DNA from: JAXGYV01 sp040772045
Lineage (GTDB): Bacteria > Actinomycetota > Thermoleophilia > UBA2241
Reading direction: 5' to 3'
DNA: 64,000 bases
NCBI GenBank assembly: GCA_040772045.1
Contig: JAXGYV010000010.1
Coordinates: 1-64,000 of the forward strand
Shown here: positions 15,750-23,065 of the stretch, piece after piece
How positions within the stretch are numbered: the stretch's first letter is position 1
Layout of the letters: each line of letters begins with the position of its first letter
The notes under the pieces: model-generated
Databases searched by the model: none
Seen by the model: only the letters and a program-made list of their open reading frames with translations
What the model was told of the DNA's origin: nothing
Translations under genes and position numbers: made by a program

Positions 15750-17128
15750 TGGCGCAATGCCGACAGACGCACCGCAGCCATGAACCGATCGACCATGGCG
15801 GGAGAGAGGGCAAAGCTCGGGTACAGGCTCGTCGCCAGGCAGTTGTGCACCGCGAAGCCCTCGGCCTGCGTGGTGTTACCGGTTGCCACCCGATAGGCGA
15901 AGTGATCTTGCTCGAGCACGAGGTACTCCAGGTCGAAGAGCTCGTAGAGCACGTTGTCGCTCTCGTCGTACGGGTTCTCCCGAGTAGCGCTCACGCGCAC
16001 GTACCGTGGGCGGTCGTACCATTCGATGAGCTCCGCTTCGGCGGGGATCACGCCCACGAGATCGTGACTGCGCCCGTGACTGTCGGCGAGGCGGCGTAGG
16101 AGCAGAAGCGCCCCGCCGCCGAACGCCATGGTGGGAAGACCAGCGCCAATGGCCCGCGCCAACTCGCCCAGAAGAGGCGTGTTCGCCGCGAACGCGCTCA
16201 GCTGCTCTTCCTCCAGCTGACCGACAACGAGCAGGCCGCTGACCCCCTCGGGCAGCGCGCGGTCCCGGACGATGTTGAGCGGCTGCAGGCGTACACCGCC
16301 CGCCTGCAGCACGTCGATGTTCTCGAGCGCCAGCGGCTGCAGCGGCGCCCCCCAAGCGATGGCTACGGAAAGCTCGACGCGGCCGACATCGCGGTCGCGG
16401 TGAATCAGCAGACGGCGCTGCGCGGCCGGCACGAAGCCGCGCCGCGACGCAACCTCGTCGAGCTCGTCGAGTTGCAGATACGTTCCAGCCTCTTCACAGA
16501 GGCGCACCGCCCCGTCGGCGGGCGGCTTTGGCCCTATGGTGCGCATGCCGGGCAGGGGTGCGTGTTGACGCATGAACTGCTCGGTCAGCTGCGGCGGAAT
16601 GGCCCCGAGCAACGGCACACCGACATCCCGGCGCAGCGACTGGAGCAACTCGCGACCGGCGGGCGTTTCCTCCGCACCGACAACGATCAGGCCGCCGATC
16701 TCGGCCTGGCTCGCGAGCGCGCGCACTCCTAGCACGCTCGCGGCAGCAGTAGCACCCCGGTCGCGCGCGTCCAGTACCAGGATCAGCGGTGCGTCGAGGC
16801 GAGCGGCGTAGTCCACAGGACGTGACCCCTCGACCCCCTCCCAACTATCGAGCACGGGACACGTGCCCACCGCCATCAGCATCTCCACTCTCTCCGACCA
16901 GTACTCGATGAGCTCCACCGAGACCGCCTGCGAATGCAGCGCTGGATCGACAACTCGCGGTGCCTTGCCTGAGCCACGGTACAGCAATCGCCAGAGCGGC
17001 AGCTTGAGGCCGAGGAGCACTGGCCGTACGGCCCGCCGACGAGTGAACGCGGCCAACAACGCACCAGCGGCAAGATCGACCGCTGGGCCGGCATCGGTCC
17101 CGGCGAGGATGAAACGGGGAACTGGCAT
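15746..17128 (-). CDS. CbiA/CobB-like pseudoenzyme lacking ATP and glutaminase residues
   Basis: The 460-aa protein follows the whole cobyrinic acid a,c-diamide synthase plan: an N-terminal dethiobiotin-synthetase-like domain, then a class I glutamine amidotransferase domain. The landmarks are altered. The P-loop GTxSGxGKTT reads GTDAGPAVDL (residues 10-19; no Lys-Thr), and the nucleophile elbow ECGGxMYL reads FGGGALLLL (about residue 336; Cys to Gly). The rest is alignable: LDAPLILVLDARDRG, VPLLGAIPP, LENIDVL, LSAFAANTPLL. The ATG has GGAG six bases ahead. It is coupled to the downstream GT-C-like gene and divergent from a histidine kinase. No cobalamin genes are nearby. A regulatory or scaffolding role is inference. 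Confidence 0.75.
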   Translation of the reverse strand: MPVPRFILAGTDAGPAVDLAAGALLAAFTRRRAVRPVLLGLKLPLWRLLYRGSGKAPRVVDPALHSQAVSVELIEYWSERVEMLMAVGTCPVLDSWEGVEGSRPVDYAARLDAPLILVLDARDRGATAAASVLGVRALASQAEIGGLIVVGAEETPAGRELLQSLRRDVGVPLLGAIPPQLTEQFMRQHAPLPGMRTIGPKPPADGAVRLCEEAGTYLQLDELDEVASRRGFVPAAQRRLLIHRDRDVGRVELSVAIAWGAPLQPLALENIDVLQAGGVRLQPLNIVRDRALPEGVSGLLVVGQLEEEQLSAFAANTPLLGELARAIGAGLPTMAFGGGALLLLRRLADSHGRSHDLVGVIPAEAELIEWYDRPRYVRVSATRENPYDESDNVLYELFDLEYLVLEQDHFAYRVATGNTTQAEGFAVHNCLATSLYPSFALSPAMVDRFMAAVRLSALRQ

Positions 17129-17254
17129 CAGCGCTCCTGCTCCTCCGACAACGCCTTGCATACCACCGTGCAACAAATGTCACGTTTCTCCTTGGAGTAC
17201 AAGAACCCGAACCCCACGAACCCATGTTTCCGCGACGCTCTCAAGGAACTCCCG

Positions 17255-19204
17255 GTGTCTGTCGAGAATGTGAGGGCGCCGCGGCAGAGAGAGGTACATC
17301 GTACTGCGGCACGCAGGAAGACGGCTGGAGGGGGCACGCTGGAGCCTCGTGTTCATCTCAATGATGTTCTCTTCGCGCGAGCAGCGCTCGGTGTCGCACT
17401 CTTCATCGCGACCCTGGTTTTCGCCATCCGCGACCCCGGGCAGATAGCTTTCGCCCGGGCCATGACCTGCGCCGTGTTCGCTCTGAGCACGGTGCCCGTT
17501 CTGCTCTTGATCCGTGATGGCAAGACAGACACGGCCTGCGCCGCCGTCATCGTCATCGACATGCTGATGGTCAGCGCGGGTGTCGTCCTCACCGGTGGAG
17601 CGGCGAGCACGGTCGCTATCTTTTACCTGTGGCCGATCGTCGTCGCCAGTATCCTTCTCCCCCCTTGGGCCTCGTATCTGGTGGCCGTGAGCTCCGACCT
17701 GCTCTACGCCGCCCTCTACCTGCTGGAACGTTCAGGATCTCTCGTCACTGCTGCGACCCTCAGCTCGACAGCGTTCCCGGAACGGTGGCTCGACCAGACG
17801 GTCGCCGTGCGCCTGGCCGCGTTTCTGCTCATCGGCCTGCTCGCGGGCATGCTCGCCTATGACTTGTCTCGCTCCAACACGCAGCTGCGACAAGCGAACG
17901 TGGCCACCGAAAGCCAGCTCGATAAGCTGCGCTTTGTGAACCAGCAACTCCGCATGCTCAGCGACTCAAGCCGCGCGTTCCTGCGTCACAACAGCCTCGA
18001 GGATCTCCTCGCGGAGGCGCTCTCTCAGGTGGCCGCCGTAGTCGGCGCCGTCTCGGGATTCATCGTCGTCCACGACGAAGGAACGAAGGACGGCTTCGTC
18101 GGCGCGCGCATCGGCAAGACGTCGGCGGCGGCCATGCGCCGCCTGCTCGCCTTGGATATTGAGAGGCTGGCCGCGGGGAAATCGACGGTGCTGTGCGACC
18201 ACGCAACCGACACGGTGTCGGCAGCGCTCCTGGCGGCCATCGAGCGCGACGGGCATCGACGGCTCCTCGTCACCAAGCTCGAGGTGCAGGACAAACCTAT
18301 CGGCAGCGTCTGCCTGTTGCTGGACGAGGGAGAGCCGACGGACAAGGACCGGCTGGGGACCATCGATTCGCTCTGCAACCAGCTCTCCCTCGTCATCGGT
18401 ACCATGCAGACCGGCGTCGCCCTCCGCATCCTCAACGAGGATCTCAAACGCGCCAACGAAGAGCTCACGCACGTTGACGAACTCAAGAGCGACTTCATGG
18501 CGACGATGAGCCACGAGCTGCGGACTCCGCTCACGTCGATCATCGGCTACAGCGACATGCTCCTGAGCGGCATGACCGGCACGTTGGACGAGAAGCAGAC
18601 GGGATTCATCGAGAGCATTCTGAAGAACGGCGAAAGCCTGCTGAACCTCATCAACGACATCCTCGACCTCACCAAGATCGAAGCAGGGAAGCTCGAGCTG
18701 CGCCGGGAGGCCGTCGACCTGCGCGCCGCGCTTCTCGGGGTTCTGCCCGTGCTCAAACCGCGCGCGGCCGCCAAGCACATCAAAGTATCCACCTTCCTCC
18801 CGACAGATCTGCCGCAGGTGAACGCCGATGCCAGCAAGCTCAATCAGATCCTCCTCAACCTGCTCACCAACGCCATCAAGTACACGCCAGACAACGGCAG
18901 CGTCAGCGTCGAAGCACGCAGCGCAGATCACATGGTGGAGATCTGGGTTACGGACACGGGCATCGGTATCGCCAGAGAAGACCAGGAGCGGATTTTTCAG
19001 CGTTTCACCCAGATCGACTCCTCGACAACTCGCGCCCAAGGCGGAACCGGCCTGGGGCTCGCTATAGCCAAGGAGCTCGTCGAGCTCCATGGCGGGCACA
19101 TCCGGGTGCGGAGCTCCATTGGAAAAGGGTCCAGTTTCGTGTTCACTGTGCCGATACACACCGCCGCCGACATCGTGGCGACCGTCCCAGCAAAAGGGAG
19201 ATGA
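17255..19204 (+). CDS. Membrane sensor histidine kinase with GAF domain
   Basis: This is a 649-aa hybrid of an N-terminal membrane region (about six helices, roughly residues 40-205), a short coiled coil, a GAF domain (about 230-390) and a HisKA/HATPase core. The phospho-accepting His is in MSHELRTPL near residue 420. The N box is NQILLNLLTNAIKYT, the G1 box DTGIGIA and the G2 box GGTGLGLAIAKEL. The start is the GTG at 17255 because AAGGA lies seven bases ahead; upstream in-frame TTG and ATG codons lack one. Its stop overlaps the start of a single-domain receiver gene (ATGA), its likely phosphorylation partner. Confidence 0.9.
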   Translation: MSVENVRAPRQREVHRTAARRKTAGGGTLEPRVHLNDVLFARAALGVALFIATLVFAIRDPGQIAFARAMTCAVFALSTVPVLLLIRDGKTDTACAAVIVIDMLMVSAGVVLTGGAASTVAIFYLWPIVVASILLPPWASYLVAVSSDLLYAALYLLERSGSLVTAATLSSTAFPERWLDQTVAVRLAAFLLIGLLAGMLAYDLSRSNTQLRQANVATESQLDKLRFVNQQLRMLSDSSRAFLRHNSLEDLLAEALSQVAAVVGAVSGFIVVHDEGTKDGFVGARIGKTSAAAMRRLLALDIERLAAGKSTVLCDHATDTVSAALLAAIERDGHRRLLVTKLEVQDKPIGSVCLLLDEGEPTDKDRLGTIDSLCNQLSLVIGTMQTGVALRILNEDLKRANEELTHVDELKSDFMATMSHELRTPLTSIIGYSDMLLSGMTGTLDEKQTGFIESILKNGESLLNLINDILDLTKIEAGKLELRREAVDLRAALLGVLPVLKPRAAAKHIKVSTFLPTDLPQVNADASKLNQILLNLLTNAIKYTPDNGSVSVEARSADHMVEIWVTDTGIGIAREDQERIFQRFTQIDSSTTRAQGGTGLGLAIAKELVELHGGHIRVRSSIGKGSSFVFTVPIHTAADIVATVPAKGR

Positions 19205-19572
19205 GCGTGCCACCAAGGACTATCCTCGTGGCCGATGACGACCCCGACATCTTGAACATCGTCACCCTATCGCTCGAAACACAGGGGTACGAGGTCTACC
19301 AGGCAACCAACGGCCGCGAGGCGGTCGATGTAGCCCGCGGTCACCAGCCGGACCTGATCCTCCTCGACATGATGATGCCGGTGATGAGCGGCTATGAGGC
19401 CGTGGCGGAGCTCAAGGCCGATCCAACCACCGCGAGCATCCCCGTCGTCGGCTTGTCGGCCAAAGCCATGGCGGCAGACATCGAGCTCGCGAGTGGCATC
19501 GGCATCGACGGCTACATCACCAAGCCTTTCCGCATCGCTCAGGTGCTCAGCGTCATCGAGGGCTATCTCTGA
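19201..19572 (+). CDS. Single-domain response regulator (receiver only)
   Basis: This is a 123-aa CheY-like protein. The acidic pocket is ADDDPD, the phospho-acceptor Asp is in LILLDMMMP, the switch Ser is in VVGLSAKA and the Lys is in YITKPF. No output domain follows. The ATG overlaps the kinase stop by four bases and AAAGGGAG lies just upstream inside the kinase gene, so the pair is co-translated. Without an effector domain it should act by protein contact, or relay phosphate to another regulator. Confidence 0.9.
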   Translation: MSVPPRTILVADDDPDILNIVTLSLETQGYEVYQATNGREAVDVARGHQPDLILLDMMMPVMSGYEAVAELKADPTTASIPVVGLSAKAMAADIELASGIGIDGYITKPFRIAQVLSVIEGYL

Positions 19573-19586
19573 GCACAACCTCGGGC

Positions 19587-19607
19587 GGCGCGGAAGGACA
19601 CCGCGCC
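19587..19607 (+). terminator. GC-rich hairpin after the two-component pair
   Basis: A 7-bp perfect stem GGCGCGG/CCGCGCC with loop AAGGACA begins 15 bases after the receiver stop codon. There is no T-tract. It may terminate or attenuate transcription before the downstream microprotein and diguanylate cyclase genes. Confidence 0.4.
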
Positions 19608-19627
19608 GGCGCGCCGTACTTGGAGCT

Positions 19628-19810
19628 ATGGAGCAACAGTCGCAGCACAGTGTCGCCATGATCTGTGTCGCAGACGTCGACACGCGCCTGGCCTGCAGTG
19701 CAGTGTGCGTCACCTGCCCCCACTACGTACAGGAACGCCGTCACGGAGAACGCCGAGCGGTCCCGCGACGCACGCGAGACCGCCGGATCATGAACCGCCA
19801 CACCACGTAG
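19628..19810 (+). CDS. Microprotein with Cys cluster and RRHGERR motif
   Basis: This is a possible 60-aa protein. The N-terminal half contains three closely spaced cysteines (CSAVCVTC); the C-terminal half is very basic (VQERRHGERRAVPRR then TRDRR). It shares the exact heptad RRHGERR with the small protein at 5741-6022. GGAG lies only two bases before the ATG, so initiation is uncertain, and a downstream ATG at 19658 is possible. It lies between the kinase/receiver pair and the diguanylate cyclase gene on the same strand. No family is recognised. It is included because of the shared motif. Confidence 0.4.
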   Translation: MEQQSQHSVAMICVADVDTRLACSAVCVTCPHYVQERRHGERRAVPRRTRDRRIMNRHTT

Positions 19811-19874
19811 CGCCCGTAGCTCATCGCTATCACGTTTCCGCGAAACGTGCCGATAACGAGCGCAGAACCGGACC

Positions 19875-21269
19875 GTGGTGGACTCCTTCACAGAACAACA
19901 GCCATACCAGCGCAGCCGCGCTCGCCTGGAGCTGCGGATCGGCGCCCTCGTCGGAGTGGTCGACGCCGCACTCGGCTTGACTGCGTGGCACCTGAACGAC
20001 CATCGCCACGGCATCCTCCTCGGCGCGATCTGCTTCGTCGGCGCCGCGCTCGTCATCGGCGTGCTGCGGCTGCTCATCTTCAAGCCACTCGACCGCGCGC
20101 TGGCGACGACACGTACCTGTCTCGGCCGCGACGGCGAGAAGGCGGAAGGTGCGCGCAATCAGGTGGCCGAGGCGAGCGGCTTGCTCGGCTCGCTCGTCGA
20201 GGCCGTGCAGATGGGCGAGGCAGCTATGGCGGCCGAGAGCTGGCGTGATCTCGTGCGACTCTCGGTCCAGCATCGCCAGCTCGTCCAAGTCGGCGAGCTG
20301 GGCTCGCAGATTAACAGCGCCCTCCCCTACCGCGAGACGGCCGACCGGGCGCTGGCGCACAGCAAAGCGTTCCTGCGCGCGGACTTCGTGGCTCTGCTCC
20401 GGTGGGAAGACGAGCAGGTGGAGGTGGACGGCGCCCTCGGCGTGAGCGCCCGCACCCTCGATTCGTCCTGCTGCCTCGAGTCCAGCGACTGCCCAGTGCG
20501 GCAAGCAGTCGAGACCGGCGTGCTCACCCGCTCCTCCGGCCACCGCTGCACTCTGCTCCCCCACACCATGACCCACCAGATCGTCCTCCCTCTCCTCGCG
20601 GGCGACAACGGCTCGATGGCGCTGCTCGCAACCGCCACCACAGACGAGAACTTCGCGACCGTCTCCGACGAGGCCCTGCGCGCATGGTGCAGCCATGTCC
20701 ACGCGGCGCTGCAGAATGCCCGCAAGTACGACAGCATCCGCCGCCAGGCGGTCACCGACCACCTCACTCGCCTCTACAACCGACGCTACTTCATGCAGCG
20801 CGCCAGTGAAGAGGTCGAGCATAGCCTGGCGACGCAGACCCCGATGAGCGTGGTGCTCCTGGACATCGACCATTTCAAGCGCTTCAACGATACGTACGGG
20901 CACGCCATCGGCGATCGAGTGCTGCAAGCGGTGGCCGCGATCCTGCAGCAGGCGGTCCGTACCACCGACGTCTGCGCCCGACATGGTGGCGAGGAGTTCA
21001 CCCTGCTCCTCCCCGGCACACCGGGAGACAACGCCGTGTTCATGGCGAACCGGGTGAAACGCGTGCTCGCGGAGGCACGCTTCACCGAGCTCGGCCTACC
21101 CGACGACGCCTCCATCACCATCAGTGCCGGCGTAGCGACATGCCCTCGCGACGCCACCGGCATCGAGGATCTGCTCGACCTGGCAGACCGCGCCCTCTAC
21201 CGGGCAAAAGAGGAGGGCCGCAACTGCGTCCGGCAGCACGAGCCATCGCCGGCGTGCGTCGTCTCCTGA
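19875..21269 (+). CDS. GGDEF diguanylate cyclase with membrane anchor and GAF-like domain
   Basis: This 464-aa protein makes c-di-GMP from two GTP. Two N-terminal hydrophobic segments (about residues 22-40 and 50-72) anchor it. A coiled stretch and a Cys-containing GAF-like sensory region (about 130-290) follow. The GGDEF domain starts near 300 (DHLTRLYNRRYF) with active-site GGEEF at about 370. An inhibitory I-site RxxD (RTTD) lies five residues before GGEEF, so product feedback is expected. It lies on the same strand as the kinase/receiver pair upstream and converges with a GT-C-like gene. The pocket Cys pairs (SSCCLESSDCPV) suggest a redox or metal input, which is speculative. Confidence 0.92.
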   Translation: MVDSFTEQQPYQRSRARLELRIGALVGVVDAALGLTAWHLNDHRHGILLGAICFVGAALVIGVLRLLIFKPLDRALATTRTCLGRDGEKAEGARNQVAEASGLLGSLVEAVQMGEAAMAAESWRDLVRLSVQHRQLVQVGELGSQINSALPYRETADRALAHSKAFLRADFVALLRWEDEQVEVDGALGVSARTLDSSCCLESSDCPVRQAVETGVLTRSSGHRCTLLPHTMTHQIVLPLLAGDNGSMALLATATTDENFATVSDEALRAWCSHVHAALQNARKYDSIRRQAVTDHLTRLYNRRYFMQRASEEVEHSLATQTPMSVVLLDIDHFKRFNDTYGHAIGDRVLQAVAAILQQAVRTTDVCARHGGEEFTLLLPGTPGDNAVFMANRVKRVLAEARFTELGLPDDASITISAGVATCPRDATGIEDLLDLADRALYRAKEEGRNCVRQHEPSPACVVS

Positions 21270-21276
21270 GCGCGCC

Positions 21277-21299
21277 GAGCCGGCCACCGGCGGCGGCTC
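21277..21299. terminator. Hairpin between convergent cyclase and GT-C-like genes
   Basis: The outer stem GAGCCG/CGGCTC and inner stem GCC/GGC surround an ACC loop, with a two-base bulge. It lies a few bases after the cyclase stop and touches the stop codon of the opposite gene. A bidirectional terminator is likely. Confidence 0.45.
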
Positions 21300-23007
21300 A
21301 GAACAGGCGCACCAGCTCGCGCAGCGAGGCCTCGAGCGTAACTCGGACGCTCACGCCGTAGAGCCCGCCCTGTGCGGCGCGCAGCAGGAGAAAACTCTCG
21401 TCTCCGGGCGCTTTCGCGAGCGTGCCCGCTCCCGCCGTGATCTGCCAGTAGGGGGAGTAGGTGGCCTTGATGAGGTAGTCGCCCGCCGCGGGGATGCGGA
21501 GGTAGACCGCCTGATGGAGAAGGGCCAGGATCTCCGGGTCTTGGCCCCCGTGAAGAGCGACCGCGATAGGTTGCGGATCCCGCAATCGGAAGATCGTCCA
21601 GTCGGCGTCCGCAGTCACCGGCGCGATCTCCGGCGACGTCCGCAGAATCTCGCTCTCTCGCTCACCACTCCAGTCCAGCGGCGCGTGCGGCAAGAAGATG
21701 TACTTGACCCCCATGCCTTTGAGCCACGCTACGTAGCTCTCGGCCGTGAACTCGCTCGAGAGGATGCGGTTGTGCACCGCGTCGGCCTGACGATACCAGC
21801 CACGGGTGATCGGGAAATCGTTGACCGAGAAGTAGTACGCCTCCCAGTGCGTGTCCAGCGCCACCACATGGAATCGATATCCCGGCTCGTAGTGTGTCGC
21901 CGCGAACGAGAGTGCCGGCACGAAGAACTCGGCCCGCGTGGACCGCAAGTCCGCCACGTGAACGTAGTGCGAGGCGGGGGGGATCATCTGGCCACAGGCG
22001 ACGGCGACCAGCAGCACAGCGGTGACCGCCCCGGGCAGCAAGAGCCGCCGGACGCTCAGCAGCAACGGCACCGCGAAGAGGAAGAAGAAGCGACCGATGT
22101 TGAAGCCGACGGGATTCCCCGGAATGAGCGCGAACACCAGCGCGACCGCGGTGAAGGTCAGGAAGAGGGCTCCCTTGGCGGAGCGCTCCGGGTCGCGCGA
22201 GAGCCTCGTGAGCAGGTAACCGATGGCACCGTAGCCGACGAAGAGCAGCACGTGCCCGGGCGCGTAAACATAAGAGCCCTTCTCCCAGAAGACGATGGCG
22301 AACAACACTCGTACGAGGAGGAAGGGGGAGAGGTACAGCAGCGAGCGCAGGTACGCCCGGCGAACGCCGGGGCGAGCGATGAATTCGGCGAGCAGGAACA
22401 CGCCGCCGATGACGAGGGCCAGCGGATGGGCGAAGATCGACCCCGCCATGGGGAACACCGCCAGGACTGTGTGGCCGGAAGCGAGCAAGACCATCCCCCC
22501 GAGCATGAGCGCCATGGCGAAGAGGAACGGGTCTTGTCCGTTGGCCAAGTAGACGGTGAGCACAAACGCCAGGGCGACGGCCGGTAGGTAGCCCGTGCCA
22601 GGCCAGGCACGGCGTAAGTAGAGGTGCAAGAGGAACGGCAACGCGCCAGCGGAGAGGACCACGAGGACAACGTAGGGAACGACCTGCGCGACGGCGTAGA
22701 ACAGTAAGCCATAGCTAATCAGATCGTAGCCGCCGCCGTACCAGTGGTTATCCCAAAAGACGGCCTCCTTCTCGCCCAGGAGGGCTACCTTGTACAGGTG
22801 AGCGGGGGCATCCCACGACACGATCCCCAGTTGCCCCATGACCACCACGATCAGCGCGTAGACCAGCACCGGTACTGTCGCGAGCAGCAGCATCTTGTGC
22901 CGTTTGAGCCACCGGTACGTCACGCCTAGCCGGCTAGGCGATGCTAGCCCCCACGTCCGGGGCCTGAGCGCCGGTGACTGGGTCGTGCCGACTCCTTCGG
23001 ATGCCAT
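21298..23007 (-). CDS. Second GT-C-like polytopic membrane protein, paralog of 14145-15749
   Basis: This is a 569-aa protein with about twelve hydrophobic segments and an extracytoplasmic C-terminal region. It matches the other copy along its length: loop motif SWDAPAHLYKVALLGEKEAV then FWDNHWYGGGYDLISYG, YLANGQDPFLF, HVVALDTHWEAYYF, TRGWYRQADAVHNR, MGVKYIFLPHAPLDW. The acidic residues of the first loop are conserved in both, consistent with a catalytic role in a lipid-carrier glycosyltransferase of GT-C fold, though this is not proven. It is monocistronic here and converges with the diguanylate cyclase gene. It may modify an exported glycan whose synthesis responds to c-di-GMP. Confidence 0.65.
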   Translation of the reverse strand: MASEGVGTTQSPALRPRTWGLASPSRLGVTYRWLKRHKMLLLATVPVLVYALIVVVMGQLGIVSWDAPAHLYKVALLGEKEAVFWDNHWYGGGYDLISYGLLFYAVAQVVPYVVLVVLSAGALPFLLHLYLRRAWPGTGYLPAVALAFVLTVYLANGQDPFLFAMALMLGGMVLLASGHTVLAVFPMAGSIFAHPLALVIGGVFLLAEFIARPGVRRAYLRSLLYLSPFLLVRVLFAIVFWEKGSYVYAPGHVLLFVGYGAIGYLLTRLSRDPERSAKGALFLTFTAVALVFALIPGNPVGFNIGRFFFLFAVPLLLSVRRLLLPGAVTAVLLVAVACGQMIPPASHYVHVADLRSTRAEFFVPALSFAATHYEPGYRFHVVALDTHWEAYYFSVNDFPITRGWYRQADAVHNRILSSEFTAESYVAWLKGMGVKYIFLPHAPLDWSGERESEILRTSPEIAPVTADADWTIFRLRDPQPIAVALHGGQDPEILALLHQAVYLRIPAAGDYLIKATYSPYWQITAGAGTLAKAPGDESFLLLRAAQGGLYGVSVRVTLEASLRELVRLF

Positions 23008-23065
23008 AGGAGGACCGTACCACGGCTGTACCCCCTGGCAACATCTGCTGTGCTACCGTAAGCGA

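Noticed and set aside
17156..17254. Earlier TTG/ATG starts for the histidine kinase
   Set aside because: No SD precedes them; AAGGA seven bases before GTG 17255 fits better and leaves a normal divergent promoter region.
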